Shown here: positions 12,427-25,380 of the stretch, piece after piece
Numbering within the stretch: position 1 is the stretch's first letter
Layout of the letters: the number at the start of each line of letters is the position of its first letter
From: Varroa destructor
Taxonomy: Eukaryota > Arthropoda > Arachnida > Mesostigmata > Varroidae
Direction of reading: 5' to 3'
DNA: 64,000 nucleotides
NCBI RefSeq assembly: GCF_002443255.2
Contig: NW_019211456.1
Location: 46,448,324-46,512,323 of the forward strand
The notes under the pieces: model-generated
What the model was told of the DNA's origin: nothing
The model's database searches: none
What the model saw: the letters and a program-made list of their open reading frames with translations, nothing else
Made by a program: the position numbers and the translations under genes

Positions 12427-14319
12427 CTCCCTCCATGCCGTTATAGTATAGCGGCAATAAGACGAACAACTTCATTAAATTACTACGTCCGAAAATTGAA
12501 AGAGCGCGACACAATACGTTATGATGATGAGAATGCCCTTGTCGACAGCTACAGCTGCTACTACTAGCAATCGTATGAGAATAGACATAAGTATTTGCAG
12601 CAGAAGAGAATTTCTCTGTAAATATGCCTTAGTCTTAAACTCCAGATGGAAAACTCATGTGGTTGTATATCATCCTGTTAGCTTGACATCTGCCAGTCGA
12701 AGGTACGTTGAAACTCGATTGGAAATGCTAACAACAGAAAGTAATGGTCTCCTCCTTTCGCTGTTCTATACAACGATTAACACCAGTTTTAATGGCTGTG
12801 AACTATTATATTCAATTACTAGCTAAGCACAAAAAGAGGCATGAAATCCACACGGTCGCTGAAATACGTCATCTCCGGCGGCGGCGACGTACTCCTTCAC
12901 AAAAAGACGTACGTGGTTAGTGGAGCAGTTCCATATGGAGCACGTTGCTTTAACTCGTTACCTTGCGAGTGCTTCCGAAGAAGATTTAAGATCACTAATC
13001 TGGTTGTGAAATTTTCACCTGGGATAAATTCAAATGAGTGGTTCCATTAGTGCTTAACCGAAAGCAGCAATCTTTTTTAATCGGCAGTCATTAGCGCGGC
13101 TACTGGGTGGTTCAGCGGTTCCTGTGAACAAACGTCTCGGCAAGGAAAGACACCTTACTACCTTGCCAAGGGACGAGGTTCGGAGTAACGAATCGGGAGA
13201 GTCCAATCGATAATACTTCGTTTTGTACTGTTGCGTTAGTGAGTAAGCAGGTCAAAGTCCCAATGAGTAGCCGTCCAGAAACGAGCCCGAGGTGTAGCTT
13301 AGGACGTCGACGTTGAGGTCAACTACGCTAGGCTAGTCGGTACAAATCAAAAGATCCAATAAACGCAGATGCGGTTTGTCCTAACTCACAGTGAAGCCAT
13401 CTACTTCAATATGCACGAACCCTAATAAACTTCCTTCAGGCGGAATTTGCTTACGTTCAATAGCCTGTTACAAGCTGATGTGCCAGGTGGTGCAGATTGT
13501 TGGTCTCAATGTTCGTCGATGCCAGACCCCTAACTCTTCAAGAGTGATTCAGCGGCCGACCTGAATAGAATCTTCCCTATCTGCAAACGCATAATGATAT
13601 TTCCCAACCGTTTCTCACGTGATGCCCAAAAGCAATTGCCCAAAAGCTAGAAAACATTTGCGGAAATCAAGTAGCCTATTGAAGTCAAAAATGTCGCTGT
13701 AACGTCTTGATTTATACAAACACGTTTTTATTAGAAAAGAGTATTCATATGTACCGTGGCATAAAGGCGTGCGGTTTACACACTAATAACCAAACTACGT
13801 TGCGTATGAGAAGAGTATTTAGGTAGAGAACATACATTGTTAAGGTGCCCAATTTTCAAGTTGATGCAGTCATCGGGTTGGATATATATCAATATGGATA
13901 AGCTAAGATACAACGACAGAGTTTCTTTTTACAACGACACATGTCTTCATATAGAATGTAAGTGCGTATATCAGACTCGTTTGATTCATATAACATCGAA
14001 TAATATAAGCAAGAGGCAAGCCGGTTCTGTCTGCTACCTCTATGGTCTATGAGTACCGCATGTGTAACTGTTTTGTGTGCTCGCCTACCTTCGGTAGAGA
14101 AGACTTCCACTGTCAAGATAGAGGGAAATAACTACATCACTAAGCACCCAATTAAGCGTTGGAGCAAGCAGAATTGGCCAGTGGGCCTGTCGTAGTTCTA
14201 CGACATGGGTTTAGCCAGTAACAATATCAATGGACGCGGCAACGCTTCCCCTATATGTCGGCCTCCTCTCTCCCCACGCAACGCTGTCGCTCTCAGCAAT
14301 TTCTCTCTCGTGGTCTCTT

Positions 14320-14350
<31 letters not shown>

Positions 14351-17300
14351 TGCCCGGAAAAAGGGCGTGGAAACATCGACTCTCAAGAACTTGGCAAAGG
14401 GTAGAATCACCAGTGTTTTCCTACCCATACGACGATCCAAAGAGATCCAATTGAACTTGCTAGCCGCTATGTCTTGTTTGGCCATATGCATTTTTTGCTG
14501 TCTTATTCCTCTTGTCAGGTACACAGGTGTCTTGGTTTCTCCTATTTAGGATCATTATATTATAGCTTATTATAGCAATAGTAAAAGAAAACACGATCGG
14601 ATGCAACGCCAGCAACCATAAGATCCACAATGAGCGCGATAGCGAGGAAACTCTAGGTCCTGTTACGTAGAGTTATTGCTCGGAGTAGTTCTGTTACCAA
14701 TGAACAGGTAGACGCACCAAAATCATTCACGCGTGAATCCCACCAATACCTGTGTTAAATAGCTGAACTACGTCCGATGCATAGTTAAAAAAAAAAGAGT
14801 AACTTTAATGGCAGCTCTCATGTGGGTCGTTTCTGATTGTACGTACCCAACGATGTCAGTCACAACAGTTGCAACGGCGGCAACCAACCTGAAAAACCGA
14901 GCCGTTTGCCGGAGCTCGGCGAGATTAAATAGATGAAAGTGGTGACTGAAACATATTAGTGGATAATGTCTGTTCGTCTGCTTTAGCAGGTCTACAACTA
15001 TCAGTCAATTTGTTTAAAGTATACCATATACAATCTCGCATCTAAGTTTCCTTAAATTTTGCTAAATAGGTAGGGATGTACGGTGTCACGTGAGAGTTCT
15101 GGTGGAAGATGAAACCTCCTTTAATCACTAGTTTCGATCGATTTTCCTATAAAATTTATTATAATCTCATTTATTTTTTATCAATCGTTTTGCCAGCTGA
15201 TAATACACTATTCCTTTTCAGTCCCACCGAATACTTAGCATCACCATTTTTGGCATCAGTTTAGGCATTACCACAGATTGTTGACCACTGCTTACCGTCC
15301 ACTTACTTGATTGATAATTTTATAAACGTTCAAGTTTTAATTTAAAACTGGTTAATGATAGATGGTGTTATCGCTACTCATAATTTTTTTGGCTACTCCT
15401 TCGAACATTTTTCAAATCAAAATTGCTACAAACTAGAACCTAAGCGATAGAACCATCATTTTAGCTATAAACAGTAGATCATTTTATGGGCCTGAATAGC
15501 ATGTGTGTCTTTATCGTAATAAAATGTATGTAAAACATAAGGAATTTTCATAAAGATTTTACGCATCCTAAAGGCACTATATCTATAAAAACGTCCCAAT
15601 AATTGTAGCACACCTAGTGCTGCTAAATTTAAGCTTTCAATAACCTGCAATGATTTTTTTTTACGAACGCCTTCGTTGATGGAAGATGGATTTCAACTTT
15701 TACGCTGTTGTTGCTGCAGACGTATTTGTGTTCCGCGTACGTATCTGTGTGCGTCTTCGGAGAGTTTTACAGGCGGTTATATCGGTGGCAAAAAGTCCGA
15801 GAACAAGAGCATCAATTACTAGTCGAAAAGCATATTTGGCTGTTTCTGAAACTTTCATTTGAAGGCATGCAACTACACGTCCAATTGATGAGAAGCAATC
15901 GCTCATCACGCAAAGGTGATTACAGCCAGCTTTTGCTATTGGATATCATACACTCATAAAAACTTAGAAATACCTTTTCGGGTAGCCGAGTCGGCCCAGC
16001 TCACCCCCTTACACCGCATTACAGCTGAGCCACTTCTCCCCCCGCCCCGCACTCGAATCTCGAGTAGAACTGGCGGGAGTGTCGCCGGCGTTCTGCGAGT
16101 TGTTCCCGGCAGAGATACCGGAGCGTCCATTTCCTGGAGCAACGTGCTTAGATGGCAATCCAAAGCAATAATAACAATCTGGTGTAGATCCCACCAGTCT
16201 CTGAGAGCACAATCCCTACTCTCTTACGCACAGTTCTTTCCCTATCAGACAATAGCTTTGGATGTTGGACAGTTAGAGCGACGGCACGGCGCTGAACCCA
16301 CAGCCGATGCTGCTTATAGGGAGATTCGAAGTATCTGTCGGAGTGCTTCCAGTATTACTATCACCGGATGCTTATCGGGAAAGCACTCCGAAAGGCGCTG
16401 CCGAAGATTGTATAGATTTTGTACTCTGCGTTTCTGCGCTTTGTACGTTTGTACGCACTCTCTCGTTTTCTCCTCCCTCTCCCCGTGTAGAGGTGATGCT
16501 TATAATATGTGAATGGGTAGGTCCCCGCGGACCAGGCAAACGGTGCCGTCGGCATTGCGTCGTTGCTGCATTTGGGCATGGTCTTTCAATCGTTTAGTCG
16601 TTCGGTCCACCGAGCTGCCGCAAATGGCTGGTTGACTGGGGGCTGTGGCGATAAGGGGAGGCTCATAATGCTAAGCGCTCTCGTTGCTCGTTCACTACTC
16701 GATAAACTAGGAACTCCTGGATTTTGGTAGTGGTGGTAGTACCAAAGTTTGCGCCGTTGATGCTAGATCTCAAGCCCAGCGCACAAGTACCCTTAAACGT
16801 TGCCGCTTTTCCGGTTCTACTTCTTTTCGCAGTTGGGTAGTATCTGTGAGGACGAGACGAAGGGCTCGATGCTATTGGTGGCGGCAAGAAGAGTAAATTG
16901 TTTTTTCAGTATTGAGCTAAATGAAGCGGCGCTCAAGTTGGCCAGATTTTCGACCAATTCCTCAATTTCTTTCTCTTTTTGGTAGGAAAAATCAGCCACT
17001 TGCTAAAGTGAAGCTTACAGCTGCCCGGCTGGAGCGAAACTTGGTCTCAACAAGCGGCGGCAAATCAGAAATGTGCCAGGGGCAGACTCCAACAAAGTTG
17101 CGCTTCGATGGACTGATGCTGGCCGCGGTGCAGATGGCGGTGGTAGTGGTGGGGGTGGGGGAGCGCCAAGAGGCTCCCTCGGTAAAACGGGCTTCTGTAG
17201 CTTCGACATTCGTTCTCTACATAGCCCGAACTCCTTCTTCTCCCGTCTCTGCTGAACTGTTGTCGAGAGACGAACAACAAATGCTACCATGTTTTGGCTT

Positions 17301-20300
17301 CCGGATGGTCTCTGGGAGGCCAACTAAAGGAGGCCGCTGAGCCCCGGTGGTGGGTGTCGCGTCCGCTTTGCTCTGGGGACCCCTTCCGCCAGGGCCCACT
17401 GGCAACAGCGACTTACTTTTAAATGGTATGGAAGCGGCAACGATGGCTACCAAGGAAGCTCGACGGCCTACCGGTGGCGCTTATGTGCCGTGCTAAGCTA
17501 AGGAAAGGTTAAGACGCGAACGCGCACGCTTGCCTGTGCTTGGGGAATATATCTGAAATTTATAGCACACGCTTGTGCCATTTGGCAGGACGATAGAAGG
17601 GAATTACCACCTAGCGGTGCAGGTTGAGGGGCTGCTGCGGAAGCTGATATCCGCTTTAGAAAAACGAGATGCCCCCACTTCTGGTGAAGTAGCCCACTGG
17701 GGCCAAACAGCCAACCAACTCTCGCTGCTTTTTAACCCGCGAAGGTTTGCCAGCTGGTTTTAAAACCTAGCAAGTTAATTATTCTAGAGAAAGACCACAG
17801 CGTCTACAACCCCGTTAGTTTCAAGCCTCTTAGCTTTTTATACAAAATCTTAAAAATGCTTCGAAATTTCATAGGACAAATTCATTTTAAAATGCCGAGA
17901 CGCGTTATACTACAATGTGATAACTCGGTCACCTAAATTGTCATGCGTTATGTCCATCCACCGATGACTTTCTAGTTTTTAACTCTAGCCTCTTCAGCTA
18001 ATCTGCAGAACCCTGCATCATAAGCCATGGATAATTGCTCCCATCGCGAAGTTTACAGCTTCTTTAGCATCGTCCATAACAAGCTTAGTATTCTACATAG
18101 CATGTGTGGTCTCAAACAGAGCTCACGCCCTCTAATGCAAGACAGTCGACGCCTGTAAATTATGGCGCCTGCTTCGCTTTGAGACACGTGCTTTCTTGTT
18201 CCGCTCGCCACAGGGAGTTATGGCTCGCTCCTGTAAAGGTTGGCCTCCATCCGCTCGACTCACTCACAACTATACGAAGTAAGGCGCGTTAGGATAGTCC
18301 TTGTTACAGTATATCAAACAGCCAAACCGGTAGTTTCAAAATGTATGATTTTGCTGCTTTGATAAGCACCAATTTTGTTAGGAATAAATGTTTCTCTTAA
18401 CCAACACGCACCTTCTATACCAAGTAGACCCGCCTATACAAAGCCTGTACCAAATGCCAGTGTATTAGTTCTGCTAAAGCGTTTGCAAAGAATAGCTTTA
18501 CCAAAGCGAGAGTGAGGCACCTCTTCGTAGAGCAAACGTCCACATGGCTAACTGGTGACTCCGCTCACACTGTCCTCGCTCCGAGCTACTCACAGCGTCT
18601 TCAGTCGCTCCTTCAATCCCTTGGGATCCATGGAGTAAGTAAGAGCTCCTGCCACTCCGCTTTATTTGTATTAAAACAATGGTCGCCGATAAATTGAAAC
18701 GAGTAGTTTGTGCTCGGGAACTGTCTGTGTGCTAGCTTCTCGGTGACGCAACGGTCGCAGCCTCACACTCAGCAGCGAGCCTCCGCCTAAACACATCGAA
18801 CACGTGTGACAATAGTAATAGTAGCACGTGCAGCACGTTAATGTTGCAGGTTGACAGTAGCGTTCTTACTGCCTGCGATAGTCCGGTAGGTGGCTCAGAG
18901 GACTGCGCCGGTTCTAAGTTCCTGCTGCTGTTTGGAATCTAATCGATAAAACGATTGCCTCAATTAGTCTTTTTTTGTCTCCGTTTCAGTTTTGCCAAAG
19001 TACCATGCGCCGACGCATACGTACTGTATAAGCATTCCTGCCTTTCGATGTTTGCCAGAGTGCATTTTGTGTCTATCTGATGAATGTACAGTTCTATTAA
19101 GTTGGCATATAGATAGGTTGCCATAGATAGCCTGTGTAAGCGTTTTTTTGCGAGGCCCGCCGTCTAGATGTTCGAAGCTTAAATAAACACGCAACATACA
19201 AAAACTGCATAAACTAGATAACGAAGAGCACCACATAGTGAACGAATAAGTGGGAACGTGGTTAAGCTTAGAAGCAGTGGGATAAGCAGCTAAACTGGGA
19301 AGTAATAGGGTGTCGGAAACGGATCGGAGAATAGGACTAGAGATATCAGGACTGCAAAACCCTTCGATGGCTTGGGTCAAATGCGACGACACTGGTTTCA
19401 ATGGCATACAAATCGACCAATGGGCAAGTAGCAGGCGTAAGTGGGTCAAACAAGCCGTGTCTACATTAGGCAAGCATTTATCTCGACGGCTATGCACGCA
19501 GGATGAGGTTCGCTGCATGCCTCAAGGGCACAGTATACATAATTAGCCGAGCTACTGTGAGACGTTGCGAGACAGATGATACGGGCGGCAGGCTTGTTCC
19601 TTATTTGCCGCCACGAACAAAACGTCGAGAAAGGCAACAAGCCAGTAAGAGTGAATGAAAGGCTCGCTAGGCAGAGTCGTTTGCTAAACAACATTACCAA
19701 CGTGAGAGGCGACAAAGGAACGCCTTTTTCGCTAACTAGCCCTTTCCACGTTCCAGACAGGGTTGCCTACAGGATAAAGCGAGGCTTAAAACAACAGTCG
19801 GGTAAGTTTAAAGATCTACTCTAAGTGCTCCAAAGGTTTGTCTTGCTACCACGCATAAAATGTAAATTTAGTTTTTGGACAAAGGCGTCTCCGTGTCTGT
19901 TGTCGCCGTAGGCCTAACCATACCCTTGATACCTTCGTTAAAGGATAGGATCATGTTTTTTTTTCTTTCCGCAAAGGGATTTCTATATTGTTAAAGAACT
20001 TGGTCTTCTGGTCTGTTACTAATAACGGCCTTTCTGTTGTTGAAGTATTAGGTATGTTTAGCACTATATTCTCGCCAAACCTAGAATGTGTGAGTACACA
20101 TTCTGTGTCCGGAGAGAACTTGACTTGCGCAATAGAAGGCAATCCAATCTAGCAGTTCACCTAAACTGTGCTGGGTCCACAATGCAACCTGGCTCACTTA
20201 CTGCCTAGTGGGCTTACTCTTCCGTGCTTGCCTGGGGTTGTAACCCTTCGACAAAAAGTATGCCCGTACGTTTGATGGAAAACTTAGCAGATTGAACGGC

Positions 20301-20916
20301 CGCGATTCATTCGTTATAAAGTTTTGAGAACTGTTCAATGAAGCAAAGCTGCATCGCTATAGAAGAATTTAGAATATATTTGCCTCCCGTTCTATGGCCT
20401 GTGCCGCTTTCCATTTCCGCTGCCCACCATGATCATGGTTAGCAGCTTCACCCGCTGAACTGACATCGTTTTCTGCTAGCGCCTTTAATTTAACCGAACG
20501 ACTAGGGAATTCATTCGGCACCATAGTCGGCTCACCGTGTTTGGGCAAATGTTTTCTTCTGCTCCTTTATTGGCAATTATGCACGTGCTTCAACAATGTA
20601 CTAGCGGAAAAATGTTGCTGCCTACGAAGTGATTAATCATAAATGGCTATCTTCGTTCCGTTAGCTACGTAAGCTGCTAGCAGCGTTCGTTTCTATCTAT
20701 AAGACTTATTTTTCCAAGCGCGTACCGCCATATGCATAACGCTCAGAGATATGTAAGGCGGCAGTCGCTGGGCCTCATTCATTCTGCAGTTTCCGCTTCT
20801 ACACTGATCGTCGCTCTGACACTGCATGCGGCTAACGTCTCAGTTCCTTTCATTTAGATAGGGATAAATTAGCCCCATTCTCCGTCGCTGTTCTATTGAA
20901 ATGTTCCTTCATTCAG
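12427..20916. other. Non-coding or unassigned DNA right of the duplication
   Basis: The CT microsatellite lies at 14324-14350. 13.6-15.7 kb is AT-rich. 15.9-17.8 kb is GC-richer and carries the 198-codon plus frame at 15916-16512, which starts with GTG and has no codon-position bias worth noting. A 184-codon minus frame at 18964-19518 is of the length expected by chance in this much sequence. No RNA gene seen. Confidence 0.5.
14324..14350. repeat. (TC)n microsatellite, 13 units
   Basis: Twenty-seven bases of alternating T and C, preceded by a looser CT-rich stretch from about 14268. It yields Ser-Leu or Arg-Glu runs in overlapping frames, which should not be read as protein. Confidence 0.97.
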
Positions 20917-21054
20917 GCGTCTGCAGTAACTGCGTTGGTAATGATGGAGGTTGCTGCATCTGCCCCTGCCGCTGTTGCCCTGGCTACCAGCGCTGACAAA
21001 ATTTCTGAGCTGAGAGAACCACCGACGCTTGCTACTAAGGCGCTACACTTATGA
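20917..21054 (+). CDS. Candidate 3'-terminal coding exon, Ala-rich (unidentified)
   Basis: A good acceptor (CCTTCATTCAG) at 20916 is followed by 45 codons ending in TGA. The product is Ala/Val-rich with a polar second half (begins ASAVTALVMMEV; later SADKISELREPP). About 70% of codons begin with a purine. The frame is also open upstream of the acceptor back to a TAA near 20840. The opposite strand is open here as well and equally plausible-looking, which lowers confidence. No homologue recognised. Confidence 0.25.
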   Translation, partial: ASAVTALVMMEVAASAPAAVALATSADKISELREPPTLATKALHL

Positions 21055-22717
21055 CAAGAGGCTTAACCATGTTCAGTATCGTCTCGTGTGTGGGCGATGC
21101 AAACGTTCTCCGTGGTCTCGTCCCGTCACAGGAGTCCGCTGGCACAGAGGCCTGTTGCCTAGAGAATTGGCACTGTGCCGTGCGCCAGTTTTCTGAACTT
21201 TCTCGGCTTGAAGAGATTATAAGTTTCCACCACAAGGCTAGCTGACTGGTTCCTCGCCACTACTAGTGCTAATACTGCTATTGCTGGCCGACCGGGGGCG
21301 TATTGGTCGCAGCCGCGCCGAGGGCCACTGTGCTTATGTAATGCAGCGTTCCTCAAACGCAAGTTCTAGTTGTCTTAGTAGAATTTTCTGGATATCTTTC
21401 GATTAGAGATGCATGCGACTTGCATATTTCCCCCGCTGGCCCGACATCAATGAGCCTTTCGACCTGGCGCTGCCCATGAATCGAAACTGTGTGAGAGAAA
21501 GCAATGTCATGTACATCACATAGTTTACAGAGCTTGTACGTAAATAAAAATGCACTAAATCTGAGCACCGATTGAGAATCTCTTTCAGTCTGGTTCACGT
21601 ATATGCTGGGGCAAAGGTCTCTTGACAGTTTGGGAAAAAATCTTCTAGGGGATATGTACGTTCATTTAAGTCAACTAGTGGTCACGTACGGTCGAGGTTC
21701 AAGCCGCTGTTCGAGCCGTTGTTCAAGCAATAAATCATTTAAATATCCTCAAGTGGTCATACATGAGTGCACGTAACGGATACTCAGTTTCGAACAGTGT
21801 AACCTACACGTTTTATTAACATGTCTAGTTCATCTAGAAAATAATCTGTTAAAAGCGTTATATTATTCGTTGTTTGAAAAGTTCTTACATTGTATAGGTT
21901 TGTTGGTAGAATGCAGCAGCGTACGTATTTGAGTTGCGCCTTTAGCTAGAATTGTGGCTTTAAGGCTGACTTGTGCTCTATGGTTGTCTCCTATAGGCGT
22001 GTTGTTATAACTATGCACTTGTATTCGTTCGAAATAATTATTTAAATTCAACATCTACTCGGCTTTCAAATACCGCTATTTGGGGGCAGATAAATCAGCG
22101 GAGGTGCATGCGTGCTTCAACTTTGCTGTCCCTAGTACCGTTTCGATGTGGATGACGTAGGAACATTCTTCGTTCGAATAACTGGATATATTTGTGTCAG
22201 TAAATGAAGCACTCTTCCTGCGGTAGGGCAGACTTGAGTAAGGAAGGGGAATTTTTAATAATCAGTGTTAATGCAGATTCGGAGCATTAGTAGCCCCCAC
22301 CATTCCGGGCTTTCAGAAACTGCTGGTATCGAGCTACGAACGGTCCGACTTGACGACTCTCTATTCTTCGCTTGCCATCAAAGCCAGCAGGCCGAACAAG
22401 CACCCAGCCAAACAAAAAAAATGGTGGCAAGGCTTACCAGTTCCATGATCCCAAACGGAGAATGAATCAGCATATTACCACTGCAATATTTTGTGTGTCT
22501 ACATCGTTTTCGATACACCCAAGCGAACTATCATTTTTCGAACACGATATGAGCTGTTGCCCCATATTAGATGGATATATATGCGTAAGCCAACTTTAAT
22601 ACATGTTCATTCATACGCTTCTTCAACAACGATTCTTCAACAAACCTTCGCAGATGATTGCAGCGACATAATCAATGCATTATCTGGCGAGCGAACGAAC
22701 ACTCACACAAATCCAAT

Positions 22718-22804
22718 CACGCTACATTGCTAGAGGCCGAAGACCCATCGATGCCTGCGTCTTCCTTGTCGACGTCATAGAAGGCGTCTAGCAATTGACG
22801 CGTG
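22718..22804. repeat. 87-nt imperfect inverted repeat (foldback)
   Basis: A 13-base arm at 22726-22738 pairs with 22783-22795 with one mismatch. Beyond a 3/4-base internal loop, CACGC (22718-22722) pairs with GCGTG (22800-22804). Inside the 44-base loop, GAAGAC (22739-22744) can pair with GTCTTC (22759-22764). The size and bulged stem resemble an animal microRNA precursor, but neither arm carries a microRNA I know, and a small foldback element or chance is possible. Confidence 0.5.
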
Positions 22805-25351
22805 GCTATTACGTTGTTCCGGATAGAAGGCAGCCAAACTGTACGAGCTACAGCAACAGAATCACTTCTTTTCTTTTTTCATTTGGTTCCCATACATTCG
22901 TGCACACATCCACACGGGCATAACAGAAACAACAACATCCACTTCTATAGAATTGCAGCAGTTGCGCGACCGCAATACGCAGCGATCCTTTCGTTCACCG
23001 CAACCGCACTAGCCGCTACCTCTGCAATTGGCGTGTCCATCTTTTAGTTCCGTGTCTCTGATGGAGGCTAGCAGTGTATGGCTACGGCCAGCTGGGGGCC
23101 CGATCAAGCGGCAATTTCTCGCTCTTCATTTCGCTGCCCCTGGCGGTCATATAGCGGCAATTCTCTGCCCGTCCTTGTGGATCGTGCATAGCACTGGTGG
23201 CTGGACTAGTGCGGCCGCAATAAGGGATCGTGGTGCCATTGTGCTGCTGGTGGTGCTACTACCGGCGCGTTTTGCCATCTCAGTAAGGCAGTTAGGATGC
23301 CCGCGGTAGCAAAGGTTGGCACTGTTTAGCCGGCGGCCAAATGGCATTCAGAGAACCAGGCTTTAAGGTCAACTGCCTACATCGGTAATACGTTAACAAC
23401 TCTGGTCGAACAGAACGGGTCGGACAAAGCGCATGCGGGCCATGGCTCCGTTGTTCATTCGTTCGACCAAGCGAGTGACTGGGCGCTTGTCTGATCATCC
23501 GTTTCCTCGTTTGAGTCATCGCAATTTCTTTTGACCACTTCATTCCCCGTTGCCGCTGCCGGTATCGCCACCGATACTGCCGTAACCGGGATAACCCTCG
23601 CTGTTCCCCTTTGCCGGGGGTTACCTACCTTCTATAGGTCCTATAGGTACATCCTTGGTTCGTTACCTTAATTCTGCAGGGTGCAGTGAAGCTGGTACGC
23701 TTTGCTCTTAAAGAAGACGCTTTTCGGCCACATAGGCATAGATGCCGTTCTCCAAAGGAGAGGTGCGCAAATACTGGATACAGAGGAAAAAAGTAACAGA
23801 GGAAAAAAGAGCTATAAAGGACGGCGTATACCATGCCCAAAATCCTCTAAACTGTCAGCTTTTTGTTGCCCGACCATCGCCAGGGACTCACTGGCCACTT
23901 CGCGCTTATCAAGGGCGCCTTGGCGGTTGGCAGGCCCGCAGCCGTCGCCAGCATAACGTATGAGAACAAATGATAAGCTCTTCCTTGCTTCTGGCGTGAA
24001 CTAAGTAGTACCAGTGGCTATCCACCGGAAAGTCGGCTTGTATTTCGACATTTCTGCTGTTGCTGCTGCTGCCGCCGTCGCGTTAGCTGGCTATGCCCTA
24101 CTCCGAGCGAGCTCTTTGTCGTGGAATTTCTTCGCAGCGGTAACTCGCCAACTAGGCTAGCTAACATAGACGCAATGAAGAGCGAAGCGCCTTGTTGACT
24201 AGGCTGCCAATAAACCACAAAGTAAATAGCCCTTTCGCGGTAAGCTCTGTATGAACTAAACTATGGCCTCTCTTTCGTATCGAGTTAGTCACTCAATAGT
24301 GAAATTATACATGCAAATGATAATAATGAGCAGGTATGCGTGTTCTATAGTATATGGCAAAAATGCAAACGATTCGCTAGAAAAATTTAAAGATGATTTA
24401 CTCTATTAATGTTGTTTCCTTGAGTGTTTTTGTGTTCAGCACATCACAGCTGGTAGCAGAAAGTCTAGGTTCTCCGCTACATCTTTATAAGAAGACTCGG
24501 GTCTCGCTGCGTCATTTTTCTTACCTGATACAACAAAAAGCGAACTTTGCTAACAACTCTACTTCAACCGTGCGTATTTTAATTTCTATATGAACGAATC
24601 CAGAATTCGTAAGAGGCCCTCAAAAATTCTCAGAGACTTGAAGTACGTTGTAACCATCGATGAATGGCAAGAATAGATAATATGAGATCTAGGTACAGAA
24701 TAGCACAGCATGTGTCACTGTCATCTTCATATTGCGTTAAATTTTAATTAATTATCCCGATCTCGAAACATTTTCACTGAACTCGAAGAGCGAAGACACG
24801 GACCTCCAAACCATGGGTCTCCTGTTAACATCGTATGAGTTAATATATTTCACTCGTTCGACCTGCTGTGACATACGGCAAATACGGCATTGTAAATGAA
24901 AGCCATATATAGAATTCTGCTAAACCTGCTAAGCCTCATTAGTTCTCGTTATAATACATTTAGTCCAAACCGCAATTTGAATATAGGTTTTATTTTAATT
25001 AGTTAGTGATTATAATGTCTTTATTGTTACCTCGCTTCCGATGCAAGCGGTCCTCTCATATGATTTAAAAAACTCTGCACCATTACTAAACTACGAAAAA
25101 TTACTAATGTAGAAGGCTCTTAAACGTAGGGGGCTGAGTATAAAATACCGAGAACCCTATTTCGATCGCGGAAATCTGCTACGTGAGCTGCTGTCACAAG
25201 CTCATGTCAGCCTTACTCATGCCTACCAAGAAAGATCGGTGCTAGGCAAGCGTTGGAAAAAAGCGGCTGTTTTACAGTCGAGCGGTAATCGTATTAAAGC
25301 AATTATATTTCAAATTTAAGCAGGTAGAGCAGCAAAAACTCTGTTGTCCTT

Positions 25352-25380
25352 CCTTGTTAGCTCGTTATAAGCTAACAAGG
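25352..25380. repeat. Perfect 11-bp hairpin with 7-nt loop
   Basis: Bases 25352-25362 are the exact reverse complement of 25370-25380. The surrounding kilobase has no gene-like frame. No function can be assigned. Confidence 0.8.

Noticed and set aside
15916..16512. 198-codon plus-strand frame
   Set aside because: GTG start, no splice support, no codon-position bias; length is within chance for 64 kb of this composition.
18964..19518. 184-codon minus-strand frame
   Set aside because: Composition and lack of position bias suggest chance; about one such frame is expected in this much sequence.
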